Shown one piece after another: positions 18,681-27,957 of a stretch of DNA of 64,000 nucleotides (position 1 is its first letter; the number at the start of each line of letters is the position of its first letter). The DNA is from Fuerstiella sp. (GTDB taxonomy: Bacteria; Planctomycetota; Planctomycetia; Planctomycetales; Planctomycetaceae). Below the pieces are notes generated by a model. It had not been told where the DNA came from. It did not search any database and saw only the letters and a program-made list of their open reading frames with translations. The position numbers and the translations under genes were made by a program. The DNA lies in assembly GCA_029245955.1 (NCBI GenBank), contig JAQWOH010000089.1:1-64000 (forward strand). Reading direction: 5' to 3'.

Positions 18681-19100
18681 ATGTCTGCCGCATCAACACA
18701 ATCTGATCAATCACTGCATACTATCTCTCGCAGACTGGCGGCGGAAGACATACAGGTTGGCACATACATCACGGTCGTGCAGAAAGTCTCTGAGCTGGTC
18801 TCGTTCCTTTGGTTTGGCGAAACGTCCCCGGAGGGGCGTGAGCAGCCGGTGTTGTATCGGCATACGCCGTCCAACTGCGGTGAGCCGTACCGCGTGCTGG
18901 CGGTGTGTGTGCCATTCGTGTTCGTGGAAGACATTCGCGAAGAAGCGGAAACTCTTGACCTGCGTCACTGCGAAGTTACTCAGTTGACAGTTGGGTATGT
19001 AGACGCGGTTCGCCAGCACAGGCAGAAATCGAAAGCCGATAAACTGGCACAGAAACTCAGCCGGAGAAAGAAGAAGCGTTCGAAGCGACGTCGGAAGTAG
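18681..19100 (+). CDS. Small hypothetical protein with a strongly basic C-terminus
   Basis: 139 residues. The first 105 residues look like a folded domain with beta character (QVGTYITVVQKVSELVSFLW, PYRVLAVCVPFVFVED, ETLDLRHCEVTQLTVGYVD). The last 35 residues are extremely basic (RRKKKRSKRRRK at the end), which could bind nucleic acid or ribosomes. I do not recognise a family. The composition of the domain is unlike the surrounding spurious frames and it is the only good frame in this interval, so I consider it real. Flanked by gene-poor sequence on both sides and therefore probably transcribed alone. No clear ribosome binding site precedes the ATG. Confidence 0.6.
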   Translation: MSAASTQSDQSLHTISRRLAAEDIQVGTYITVVQKVSELVSFLWFGETSPEGREQPVLYRHTPSNCGEPYRVLAVCVPFVFVEDIREEAETLDLRHCEVTQLTVGYVDAVRQHRQKSKADKLAQKLSRRKKKRSKRRRK

Positions 19101-19440
19101 ATTGTTCCCTGCCACTGCGAAGCAGGATCGGGGTCTGCACGTCGGTTCTCGATTTTATTTCTGCAGCAGCCAATTTATGAACCATGAATGATTGTGAAAT
19201 CAGAGTGTCGACCTGCCGGTGCGTGGCAGATACGATTAAGGAGAGTGGATCTGATCCCAGCGGCTGCCGTTCTTCCTTGGTGCGGGAATCAGCAGCCCAC
19301 CTGACTGCTTGTCCGATGTGCCGCCAGGTGCTTTGCTTAATGGCGTGCCCAGCGGGGCCGCGCATTGAGCCGGCGGCCTGGCCAGCGCGGTGAAACGCCA
19401 TGCGGATGGAGTCACTGGTCCGAGTCGCTGTCAGGGGCAA
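19101..19440. other. Intergenic region without recognised content
   Basis: 340 bases between the small basic-protein gene and the convergent NHL gene. A 70-residue plus-strand frame at 19184-19393 has no domain or convincing start and is rejected. Nothing else seen. Confidence 0.5.
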
Positions 19441-20445
19441 CTACCTGACTCGCATCAGCTTCATGATGCGTCCGGAGACATTCCAGTCCTGGACGTAAAG
19501 ATTGCCGTCGTTGTCCCAGTACGAACCATGGGTGCCACTGAAGACGCCTTCAATCCAGTCTTCCTGCTTGATGCCGAAGCTCCTGCCCTTCTGGGGATCA
19601 GGATTGTGTCCGAGGACTGCCATGATGGTATTGCTTCTGTCCAGAATGACGACTCGGCCGTGCAGATCCGGCACTGATACGTAGTCGCCCCGGACCGAGA
19701 CAGAGGTTGGCATGCCCAGACCGGTAATGACTTCTTCGATGAAGTTGCCGTCCAGGTCATAGTGCAGCAGACGTCCTTTGGGCTGGTGATTGCGGTCGCA
19801 GATCAGCAGGCGGGGGGGGACGTAACGCGTATCCAGAGTCATGCCGTGTGCAGTGTTGAACTGCTTCAGTTCGTTACCTTTCGTTCCGAAGTGCATCAGG
19901 TACTTGCCGGTTCTGTCGAATTTGAAAATATGGTTACTTGCGTAGCCGTCTGACAGAATGATGTCGCCGTTGGGAGCGACAGTGACTGCTGTAGGGCTGA
20001 ATTTCTTCAGCTTGAGTCCTGATTCTTCAGGAAACGGAAGTTTCAGTACGATGTCTCCGGTTTCAGCGCTGAATTTGATGCCCTCGGCATTGGCGTTGCG
20101 AGCTCCGTAGATGAACTCGCCACCTTCTTCGGTACGGATCTCCATGTCATGGATGTTGGAATATTCGTCGCCCACAAAGCGGCGGATCACCTTTCCGTCC
20201 GGCGAAAAAACGAAGACTCCGATATTGGCGCTGGTGTATACATTGCCCGCTTTGTCGACTACGACGCCGCCGTGAGTGGCTCCAATGACGGAGTTACCGT
20301 CTTCGCCGAGTCCCCAGCCCGGAACGGTGTCGAACGTCATCATTCCGCACCCCATCCGCACAGAAGCTGGATTTCTTGCAGTCGCCAGCGGTAAATCGCT
20401 GCCTATCGAAACCGTAACAGCGATAGCGAGCAGACAGTTTTTCAT
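19441..20445 (-). CDS. Exported NHL-repeat beta-propeller protein
   Basis: 334 residues from the ATG at 20445, which has AGGAG at good spacing; the frame extends 45 bases further but without a signal peptide. The N-terminus MKNCLLAIAVTVSIGSDLPLATA is a Sec signal. The body is a six-bladed NHL-type propeller: units such as VYTSANIGVFVFSPDGKVIRRF, GDIILSDGYASNHIFKFDRT, HGMTLDTRYVPPRLLICDRN and GRVVILDRSNTIMAVLGHN. NHL propellers bind proteins or ligands; in planctomycetes they are common exported proteins of unknown function. A resemblance to peptidylglycine-amidating lyase propellers is possible, but catalytic residues cannot be assigned. Divergent from the PQQ-propeller gene. Confidence 0.82.
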   Translation of the reverse strand: MKNCLLAIAVTVSIGSDLPLATARNPASVRMGCGMMTFDTVPGWGLGEDGNSVIGATHGGVVVDKAGNVYTSANIGVFVFSPDGKVIRRFVGDEYSNIHDMEIRTEEGGEFIYGARNANAEGIKFSAETGDIVLKLPFPEESGLKLKKFSPTAVTVAPNGDIILSDGYASNHIFKFDRTGKYLMHFGTKGNELKQFNTAHGMTLDTRYVPPRLLICDRNHQPKGRLLHYDLDGNFIEEVITGLGMPTSVSVRGDYVSVPDLHGRVVILDRSNTIMAVLGHNPDPQKGRSFGIKQEDWIEGVFSGTHGSYWDNDGNLYVQDWNVSGRIMKLMRVR

Positions 20446-20754
20446 CTCTTGGGCTCCTGTTGGATTCATTATTGTTTGTGGACGTGTCACTTGTTGACTC
20501 AGTGTGGATTAGACAATTGGCTTTCGGTCGTGTCCACCGACCGGGTCCAGGTTTGCCGGTGCGATGCTGTTGGTTGTTGACAAGGCGGACAGGAGCTTTG
20601 TTCCTGTTTCCGGGGAACGCACGGGCACACCGGACACACGCTGGAAAAACACCGAGCCGGAATGACGCCTGTTACTTGACCATTCCATCCAGGTTACGAC
20701 ACTTTCGTGACATTCCCACTACGATTCACGTCCGGCATTCCAGGAATACCCAAG
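20446..20754. other. Divergent intergenic region between two propeller genes
   Basis: 309 bases between the NHL gene (minus) and the PQQ-like gene (plus). It must hold both promoters. I could not identify a convincing promoter or operator. Confidence 0.5.
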
Positions 20755-21990
20755 ATGCGATCTTTCATTGTCATCATGTCACTCGTTGTCCCGATCTCCC
20801 ATCTTCCGGCCGCCGACTGGACGCAATGGCGAGGTCCTAGTCACAACAATGTCGCCGACGCCGGACAGAACATTCCGATCGCATGGAGCGAATCCAACAA
20901 CGTCGTATGGAAAGTCGATGTTCCTGGTCGTGGTCATTCGTCCCCGATCGTCATTGGTGATCTGATTGTGCTGACCAGCGCCGATGAGCAGGGGCAGCAG
21001 CAGGGTGTTTTTGGGTTCGATCGTCAGACCGGACGGCGGCTGTGGGGAACGGTCATCAGCAAGGGGGGATTTCCGAAGATCCACAACAAGAACACGCACG
21101 CGTCATCAACTGCCTGTAGCGACGGCAGGCAGGTCTATGCGACATTTAATCATCACAACAGAGTTGAAGCGGCTGCTCTGGACATGCAGGGCAAAATCGT
21201 CTGGCAGACGGATGTGGGCGGATTTGTTCCCAAAAAGTACGAATACGGCTACGCGGCGGCACCTACGCTGTACAACGGCACACTGATTATCTCCGGCGAT
21301 TGTGACTCCGTCGCCTGGCTGAAGGCACTGGACACTGAATCCGGTCAGATTGTGTGGCAGCAGAACCGTCCGCAGAAGCTGAACTGGTCGTCTCCGAATG
21401 TCGGCAACGTAGCCGGCAGAGAGCAACTCTTCATTAGCGGTTGCGATATGATGGCTGCCTACGATCCGAAAACCGGACGACCGCATTGGAGCGTTCCGTG
21501 TCTGACCATGGCTACGTGCGGAACCGTCGTGTGGGATGACGACACCGTCTACGCCAGCGGCGGTTATCCCAGGAAGGAGACTGTGGCTGTCAAGGCCGAT
21601 GGTTCCGGCACGATTCTGTGGACAAACACGGTGAAGTGTTATGAGCAGTCGATGTTGATTGATCAGGGCCACCTCTACGCAGTCGATGATGGCGGCGTTG
21701 CCTACTGCTGGCACGCAAAGTCGGGCCGGGAAATGTGGCGATCCCGAATGCGCGGACCGGTTTCGGCGTCACCGGTTCTGGTTGGTGACACGATCTATGC
21801 GTCCAACGAAAAGGGCACAACTTTCGTCTTTAAGGCGAATCCGCAGAGTTTTCAGGCGGTGGGGCAAAATCAGCTGGGCACTGAATCTTTCGCAACTCCC
21901 ACTATCGTCGACAACCGTATTTATCTGCGCACAGCAGACGGACAGGGCGTAAATCGGAAAGAAACGCTGTATGCGATTGGGACGAAGTAG
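20755..21990 (+). CDS. Exported PQQ-like beta-propeller repeat protein
   Basis: 411 residues from the ATG at 20755, which opens a signal peptide (MRSFIVIMSLVVPISHLPAA, then DWTQWRGPSHNN). The WRGP start and the repeated blade motif with Trp are characteristic of planctomycete PQQ-like propellers related to BamB and quinoprotein dehydrogenases: GFDRQTGRRLWGT, ALDMQGKIVWQTDVGG, ALDTESGQIVWQQNRP, AYDPKTGRPHWSV. Residues needed to bind PQQ in true dehydrogenases cannot be recognised, so a scaffold or binding role is as likely as an enzyme. The expected location is the periplasm. A short palindrome, CAGGCA-A-TGCCTG, lies just after the stop. Confidence 0.85.
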   Translation: MRSFIVIMSLVVPISHLPAADWTQWRGPSHNNVADAGQNIPIAWSESNNVVWKVDVPGRGHSSPIVIGDLIVLTSADEQGQQQGVFGFDRQTGRRLWGTVISKGGFPKIHNKNTHASSTACSDGRQVYATFNHHNRVEAAALDMQGKIVWQTDVGGFVPKKYEYGYAAAPTLYNGTLIISGDCDSVAWLKALDTESGQIVWQQNRPQKLNWSSPNVGNVAGREQLFISGCDMMAAYDPKTGRPHWSVPCLTMATCGTVVWDDDTVYASGGYPRKETVAVKADGSGTILWTNTVKCYEQSMLIDQGHLYAVDDGGVAYCWHAKSGREMWRSRMRGPVSASPVLVGDTIYASNEKGTTFVFKANPQSFQAVGQNQLGTESFATPTIVDNRIYLRTADGQGVNRKETLYAIGTK

Positions 21991-22143
21991 CCTCGACCAG
22001 GCAATGCCTGATACGGAGACGTTTGCCTGAGCCGAAGTCGCCCTGATGTGTGCACGCGGTGAGCCGTGCCTGATGCAGGGAACATTGAATCCGGTGGTCA
22101 GCAACGTGCACGACAATTTGAAGAATGCTGCTAGACTGCTCGG

Positions 22144-22722
22144 ATGATCGTTGAAGGACTCTTGACCAGCACCAATGCCGACGGAAAGATCAACGTTGCT
22201 CCTATGGGCCCGATTGTCCGGGGCGACTTTGAATCTCTGCTGCTGCGGCCGTTTCGTGGCTCAACCACCTATGCTAATCTGATTGAAACAAGAACTGCTG
22301 TGTTTCACGTTGTTGACCGAGTGGGCGTGATCGCCCGTGCCGCGGTCAGTCGACTTGACAGACTGCCCGATACCGTTGCAGCGACCGCTGTCTCCGGCGC
22401 CGTACTGGTCGACTGTTGTCGCTGGTTCGAAGTGAAAATCAGAGACGTCGATATTACGAACGAGCGGTCAGAGATGCAGGCTGAGGTCGTTTACGCGGGA
22501 CAGCGGCGACCGTACTTTGGTCTGAATCGGGCCCGTCACGCCGTTATTGAGGCGGCTATTCTGGCAACCAGGGTACACTTGGTACCCCGCGACGAGATTG
22601 AATCGGCATTGCAGATGCTGGCCCCGGCTGTTGCCAGAACGGGCGGTCCTGAAGAAACGGACGCCTTTGACATGCTGCAGCGGCACATTGAACTTCATTA
22701 TGTCGGAGAAGCTTCGGCATGA
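22144..22722 (+). CDS. DUF447 protein of the tetrahydromethanopterin C1 gene set
   Basis: 192 residues. The opening MIVEGLLTSTNADGKINVAPMGP and the following FRGSTTYANLIETRTAVFHVVD are characteristic of DUF447, a flavin-reductase-like split-barrel family found in methanogens, methylotrophs and planctomycetes. Its genes regularly sit beside H4MPT-pathway genes, as here: the stop codon overlaps the start of RFAP synthase (ATGA at 22719-22722), which indicates translational coupling. The biochemical role of DUF447 has not been settled; involvement in H4MPT synthesis or in C1 transfer is inferred from the neighbourhood. Confidence 0.85.
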   Translation: MIVEGLLTSTNADGKINVAPMGPIVRGDFESLLLRPFRGSTTYANLIETRTAVFHVVDRVGVIARAAVSRLDRLPDTVAATAVSGAVLVDCCRWFEVKIRDVDITNERSEMQAEVVYAGQRRPYFGLNRARHAVIEAAILATRVHLVPRDEIESALQMLAPAVARTGGPEETDAFDMLQRHIELHYVGEASA

Positions 22723-23714
22723 CTGTGGTAGTAACCACTGGTGCGAGACTGCACTTCGGTCTGCTGTGCGGCGGCGCGGATTCGGGCTGGCATTACGGCG
22801 GCATCGGCATGATGGTCGATCAGCCGGCCTGGAAAATTCAGGTTTCAAAGACGCCGGTTACAGGGAAAGACGTCGTTCACGCGGACGATACGACCCGGCG
22901 TCGTGTCGAGACTGTGCTGTCTCGTTTTCGCCAGGCCGTTTTCGATTTGTCTGCCGTCGAATGCATGGTCTGCAGCGCAACGCCGTTTCACTCCGGCCTG
23001 GGGGCGGGGACTCAGTTTACGCTGGCACTGGGAACGGCGCTGCTGCTGCTGTCGGGAAGATCACGGCCTGACGATATCAGCAAATTTGCGGCGGTGCTGG
23101 ATCGAAGTCGGCGTTCGGCTGTGGGAACATACGGTTTTGATCATGGTGGCTTTGTGATTGACCACGGCGTTCCTCAGGATGCCACGGCGTCCCGGGCATT
23201 GGGCCGCATTCGTTTTCCGGATACGTGGCGAATGGTGCTGCTGACGCCGCATAGGGCGGCCGGCTTGTCCGGTGAAATGGAAGAAACGTTTTTTGGTCGA
23301 CAGGATTTTCTGGCGGATGATGTCGTGTCCCGGATCGGAAGCGTTATTGAATCGGACATCGCCGAGTCGCTTCATGGTGCCGATTTTCACAGGTTTCGCG
23401 ACGTTCTTGAAGAATACGGGCGTCTTGCGGGTGAGTATTACGCGGCGGCGCAGGGCGGAGTATTTTCGGATCGGCAGATGGAAAACCTGGTTCATGGACT
23501 GAAGCTGCAGGGTGTCACCGGGGCCGTGCAGTCTTCGTGGGGGCCCACGGTCTGCATACCTGCCGAGTCAGACCCCGCCGCTGAAAGAATCCAGGCCGCT
23601 GTGCGGAAGTGTGACCACGCGGCCACAATCAGGACAGATATTGTTCGTGGTTTGAACACTGGCGCAACCGTTCGAACGACAGCACCGGAGCAGGGTCACC
23701 GGTCATTCGGATAG
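22719..23714 (+). CDS. Beta-ribofuranosylaminobenzene 5'-phosphate synthase (RFAP synthase)
   Basis: 331 residues. RFAP synthase condenses 4-hydroxybenzoate or p-aminobenzoate with PRPP, the first committed step towards (tetrahydro)methanopterin. It belongs to the GHMP kinase fold: the N-terminal block GARLHFGLLCGGADSGWHYGGIG and the nucleotide-loop motif PFHSGLGAGTQ at residues 89-99. The C-terminal VTGAVQSSWGPTVCIP is also typical of the family. It starts inside the stop codon of the DUF447 gene. Its presence implies a bacterial H4MPT-linked formaldehyde pathway, known in planctomycetes and methylotrophs. The last 19 bases overlap the end of the convergent glycosyltransferase gene. Confidence 0.88.
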   Translation: MTVVVTTGARLHFGLLCGGADSGWHYGGIGMMVDQPAWKIQVSKTPVTGKDVVHADDTTRRRVETVLSRFRQAVFDLSAVECMVCSATPFHSGLGAGTQFTLALGTALLLLSGRSRPDDISKFAAVLDRSRRSAVGTYGFDHGGFVIDHGVPQDATASRALGRIRFPDTWRMVLLTPHRAAGLSGEMEETFFGRQDFLADDVVSRIGSVIESDIAESLHGADFHRFRDVLEEYGRLAGEYYAAAQGGVFSDRQMENLVHGLKLQGVTGAVQSSWGPTVCIPAESDPAAERIQAAVRKCDHAATIRTDIVRGLNTGATVRTTAPEQGHRSFG

Positions 23715-24382
23715 AGTTTTGCCAGGCGTTCCGGTGCGATTCCCAGATGCGCCAGTGCAACGATGAGCCAGTTGCGCAGTGTCTGCCCAAGAACTCCCCG
23801 CCGCCGCCAACGCCGCGCAGAGACTTCGATGTGACTGTCGAGTACCGCAATTCGGCCGGCGCGTCTGAGTTTCTTCATCAGCAGTAAATCCTCCAGAAAG
23901 CAGACAGCCGGGAAGCCATTTTGCTCACGAAATACAGCCGCTCGAACAAAGATTCCCTGGTCTCCGTAAGCCCACTTTAACAATCTCACGCGCCACAGGT
24001 TGCCTGTTTCGAGCGATCGATAACGAAATCCCGGCTGGTCGATTCTCTGGCGGAAGCAACCGGCGATGGTTCTCGGTGATGCGCTGACGCGGTTCACAAG
24101 ATCAGATATTGAGTTCCGTGACAGTCTGCAGTCAGCATGCAGAAACAGGAAGATATCTCCTGCCGCATTTGCTGCACCCAGATTCTGCTGTGCAGCACGA
24201 CCGGACTGCGATGACGTCAGGACCGTCACTGCGGCATCGCGAGCGGCAATCTGTGTTGTCAGATCGGTGCTTCCGCCATCCACAACAATGATTTCGTCGG
24301 CCCCGGCGTTTCTCGCACTGGCGATGGCCGAGCCGATTGTCCGCTGTTCGTTCAGCGCGGGGATAATGACAGAAACCTTCAC
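23696..24382 (-). CDS. Family 2 glycosyltransferase, TIGR04283-like
   Basis: About 228 residues from a GTG at 24382, chosen because the GT2 fold begins at once (KVSVIIPALNEQRTIGSAI); the frame is open to a second GTG at 24442, but the extra residues are not family-like. Motifs: IIVVDGGSTD (nucleotide-binding first Asp), FLFLHADCRL (DxD-type metal site as HAD), a C-terminal GDQGIFVRAAVF and FLEDLLLMKKLRR acceptor-side block. This subfamily is often annotated as arsenosugar-biosynthesis-like glycosyltransferase, but it is widespread outside arsenic clusters. Cytoplasmic or membrane-associated. Its end overlaps RFAP synthase by 19 bases. The true substrate is unknown. Confidence 0.82.
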   Translation of the reverse strand: MKVSVIIPALNEQRTIGSAIASARNAGADEIIVVDGGSTDLTTQIAARDAAVTVLTSSQSGRAAQQNLGAANAAGDIFLFLHADCRLSRNSISDLVNRVSASPRTIAGCFRQRIDQPGFRYRSLETGNLWRVRLLKWAYGDQGIFVRAAVFREQNGFPAVCFLEDLLLMKKLRRAGRIAVLDSHIEVSARRWRRRGVLGQTLRNWLIVALAHLGIAPERLAKLYPNDR

Positions 24383-24546
24383 GATCAGGGCGTCTCCGAG
24401 ACAACACTGAGTCAGGAGCGGAATCCGCTCAGATGCATACACACGCAGTCCACGGGGTCTTAAATTATCAGATCAGGGTGAAGCACTGGAAGTGCGAACG
24501 CATTGTCATTCGATTCCGGGGAACGTGGGCCAGCGTGAAACATGCA

Positions 24547-27198
24547 CTACTGTTCCAGCCATTGTTCCTGAAGTTCGGTGAGTTCGTGCATCAGGTTCTC
24601 CCAGAGAGGATGTAGCCGCTGCGAATCTTCGACTTTCCTGCGGTCACTGTCCACGACGTAAAAAACGTCAACTACCTGATCCACGTTCGTTGCAATTCTG
24701 GTCAGGTCGACGGACAGGCCATGGTTGTAGATTGCGAGGGCCAGAGTGTGCAGCAGGCCGGGACTGTCCATCGCGAACACATCAATGACGGTGTGCGTTT
24801 CAGAACAGTCGTTGTCGATGGAAACCTGAGGCGGAACCGGCTGAATCCCCTTCTTCTTGTTGAATCGAAACAGTCCGCTGCGTCTGAAAATATGGTCTAC
24901 TGTTAACTTTCCCGTCAGGACACTGACCAGCGCGGCGCAGACATCGCGAATGCGGTCATCCGCGACGTTGCCTACGAAGTCATTATCGGTGACCAGAAAA
25001 GAACCGATCATCGTTGAATCGGCCGTCGTGCACGACTGCGCTGTGTGGATATTCATTCTCAGTCCGGACAGCACTCCGGATACTTTGTGGAAACTTCCTG
25101 GTTCATACTGGCTACTGGCGAAGATGCGATAAGTCACGGTGTCCGTATCGGCATCGTATACTCCCTCGATCCTGACATCGGCTGTGCCAAGCTGCTGAAT
25201 GACATCCAGGTCTTTGGCGATCCGTGCCGGCTGTTCTGTCATCAGGTAAAATGGCGGCAACGCGTCAAGCTGACGATCAATCCATTCGGGCCACTGTTCG
25301 TTTTCATCAGGAGCGACCGGTACAATCGACGATCGTACATGTTCTCGGACCAGCTGCAGACGTTCCTGCTCAAGATGGTTGATGGGGCGGCCGCTGAGAA
25401 TTCGCATGGTGCGGTTGTACAAGTCTGCCAGCAGCTCTCCCTTCCAGTCTGTCCATACATCCGGTCCCACAGCTTTGATGTCCGCGACCGACAGGACGTA
25501 CAGCATTCGCAGTAACTCCGGTGCGCCGACCATTCTCGCGAAATCCATCAGCAATGCCTGGTCCGTAATGTCGCGGCGAAACGCGAGATCCGGCATGACC
25601 AGGTGCTGCCGCACAAGGAACATGATCATCCGTTTCTTGTTTTCTGCAGTCTGCAGACGAACCGCAACCTCATCTGCGATCTGTTCGCCGACAATGCTGT
25701 GGTCACCATCGCGACCTTTGGCGATGTCGTGCAGAATCAACGCGATGTGCAGCGTGGCTTTGTGTCTGAGGCTGTTGTAAGCCGATCCGACGGGGGTCTC
25801 GTCGTCCGCAAATGAAACTACCTCGTCGATGGTCTTGAGTGTGTGTTCGTCCACAGTGAAACTGTGATACTGGTTGAACTGCATCAGACACCGAATCTCA
25901 GATATCGCCGGCACCAGCCAGTCCAGCACCCTGGTTTCGTACATGGCACGCAGTGTCAGCGGCAGACCGTTGCCGGCACGCAGCACGGCGCGAAAGCGAC
26001 TGCAGGAATCGCGACTGGGCTCTGACGGCAGCCGCGACGTGGCTCTGCCAATCAGTCGCCGCAATTCGGCAGACAGCACAACTTCGTATTTAGCCGCGGC
26101 TGTAAATGCCAGCATGACCGCTTCCGGCTCTGCCGACAGCCTGTCGCCAAAGTCCTCCGGTGCATTAAGCACGCCCTCCTGAATGAGGAATCCGTCTGAG
26201 TCCCGCTGTGGCAGAATTGCGTTCTTCAGCCGTGCGAACAACCCCGGTCGTTGCACGGTTTCAGTGACGCGGCGGGCGATTTCCGCGACTCGTGACGTAT
26301 GGCGGAAGTACTCCTGCATAAAGTTTTCGACGGACCTGCGATGATCACCCTGCGTTTCACCCCGACTGGCGGCAATTTTCAGCTGCAGATCCCGCGTCAG
26401 AACATCCTGCTTCAGGCCGGCTCGGCAGTGAAGGTCCAGTCGCAGCGATGTCAGAAATCTGTCCGCGCTGTTTAGTGAAGCAAGCTCTTCCGTTCCCACT
26501 GCATTGTGTTCCAGAAGTGATGACGGATGTGAGTCTCCAAACTGTGTATATGTCACCCAGTTGATAAGGTGTAAATCTCGCAGTCCGCCCGGAGAGCGTT
26601 TTACGTCTGGTTCAAGCTGGTTGACCGAATCTCCGCGCGCCATCCACTCATCACGTCGAGAAACCACGCATGCATCAACAAACTGATCGGCCGGATTCTG
26701 AAAGATCCTGGTTTCGACAAGAGTACTTACCGAGGTGAACACCTCCAGGCTGCCCAGCAGGTGTCTCATATCAATGAGCGACGTGGCGAACGGAACGTCC
26801 TCGCTGGCGAAGCCGACGACGTCGTCCGGCGTTCGGATGCTGTGTCCGAGTTGAAAACCTGTGTCCCAGCAATCCCGGACGAAGGCTGTCAGAACCGCTT
26901 CCAGATCAGCGATTGCACGTGATTCGGCAACCAGAAGCAGGTCAATATCGGAGTACGGTGTCGGTCGCCGTCGACCGTTTCCGCCGACGCAGATGATCGA
27001 AAAGTCGCCGTCGTCAGAGAGCCCCGCCGTCTGCAGATGCAGCCGCATCATTTGTCGCAGGAGGTCGTCCAGCTGGTCGGAAAACCAGTTGCAGATCTCG
27101 ATTCCGTCTTCACCTGACTCATGCCGACGGGTCACCTTATTGCGCAACGACACCATCAACTCGCGACGTTCCTGAATACTGGACACGTCTAAGGACAT
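24547..27198 (-). CDS. glnD: [Protein-PII] uridylyltransferase/uridylyl-removing enzyme
   Basis: About 883 residues from the ATG at 27198 (a GTG at 27213 would add five). GlnD senses glutamine and adds or removes UMP on PII. Domains in order: nucleotidyltransferase with GGNGRRRPTPYSDIDLLLV near residues 75-90 (the metal-binding Asp-x-Asp), an HD domain with FTVDEHTLKTIDEV and LHIALILHDIAKGRDGDHS near 440-490, and two ACT domains in the last 200 residues (around YRIFASSQYEPGSFHKVSG and IDVFAMDSPGLLHTLAL). It lies 163 bases downstream of the PII gene on the same strand, so the sensor enzyme and its target are probably one transcript controlled by the sigma-54 promoter at 27780-27794. Confidence 0.95.
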   Translation of the reverse strand: MSLDVSSIQERRELMVSLRNKVTRRHESGEDGIEICNWFSDQLDDLLRQMMRLHLQTAGLSDDGDFSIICVGGNGRRRPTPYSDIDLLLVAESRAIADLEAVLTAFVRDCWDTGFQLGHSIRTPDDVVGFASEDVPFATSLIDMRHLLGSLEVFTSVSTLVETRIFQNPADQFVDACVVSRRDEWMARGDSVNQLEPDVKRSPGGLRDLHLINWVTYTQFGDSHPSSLLEHNAVGTEELASLNSADRFLTSLRLDLHCRAGLKQDVLTRDLQLKIAASRGETQGDHRRSVENFMQEYFRHTSRVAEIARRVTETVQRPGLFARLKNAILPQRDSDGFLIQEGVLNAPEDFGDRLSAEPEAVMLAFTAAAKYEVVLSAELRRLIGRATSRLPSEPSRDSCSRFRAVLRAGNGLPLTLRAMYETRVLDWLVPAISEIRCLMQFNQYHSFTVDEHTLKTIDEVVSFADDETPVGSAYNSLRHKATLHIALILHDIAKGRDGDHSIVGEQIADEVAVRLQTAENKKRMIMFLVRQHLVMPDLAFRRDITDQALLMDFARMVGAPELLRMLYVLSVADIKAVGPDVWTDWKGELLADLYNRTMRILSGRPINHLEQERLQLVREHVRSSIVPVAPDENEQWPEWIDRQLDALPPFYLMTEQPARIAKDLDVIQQLGTADVRIEGVYDADTDTVTYRIFASSQYEPGSFHKVSGVLSGLRMNIHTAQSCTTADSTMIGSFLVTDNDFVGNVADDRIRDVCAALVSVLTGKLTVDHIFRRSGLFRFNKKKGIQPVPPQVSIDNDCSETHTVIDVFAMDSPGLLHTLALAIYNHGLSVDLTRIATNVDQVVDVFYVVDSDRRKVEDSQRLHPLWENLMHELTELQEQWLEQ

Positions 27199-27361
27199 TG
27201 AATCAATCGCCACAGGTAATCAGCCAGTATGCAGGGGGCGGGAAATATTCGCAGGATGCAACAGAACAACACTGCAGCACGCAAGATACCCTGGACGATG
27301 CCTGGAGCGAAGGGATCAGTTCTGCGTTGGAAACGGTTTCCCGAACACGCCTGGACATTTT

Positions 27362-27709
<348 letters not shown>

Positions 27710-27779
27710 TCAGATGATCAGAATCGGCCCCAGTTCGACCTTGTCAGCCCCTGTTTTCAATGTACGAAAATCCGTCTCC

Positions 27780-27794
27780 GCAACTAACGTGCCA
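27780..27794 (-). promoter_or_regulatory. Sigma-54 (RpoN) -24/-12 promoter upstream of glnB
   Basis: Read on the minus strand the sequence is TGGCACGTTAGTTGC, a full match to the RpoN consensus TGGCAC-N5-TTGC: the -24 GG and -12 GC are at the exact required spacing. The predicted transcription start would be about 12 bases on, near 27768, giving a leader of about 68 bases before glnB. Sigma-54 control of PII genes through NtrC-type activators is well established in other bacteria. The activator site was not identified with confidence; a GC-rich dyad around 27898-27910 (GCAG-GCAAA-CTGC) is one candidate. Confidence 0.8.
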
Positions 27795-27957
27795 GACCGA
27801 AATCGCTATAGTTTGCGGCAGTCTCAATCGCAGAATCGCCCGCATCACAAGCAGGCTGCCCACAAGTTGAGCAACCGTTCGGATCCCCACATTATTGTGC
27901 AGGCAAACTGCTGCTCTGTGACGTACATCTAAAAACACCCTGTTTGTTGGCTTCCTT

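Noticed and set aside
19184-19393. Plus-strand frame of 69 codons with several Cys
   Set aside because: The cysteines are not spaced as a zinc motif and the start is unsupported.
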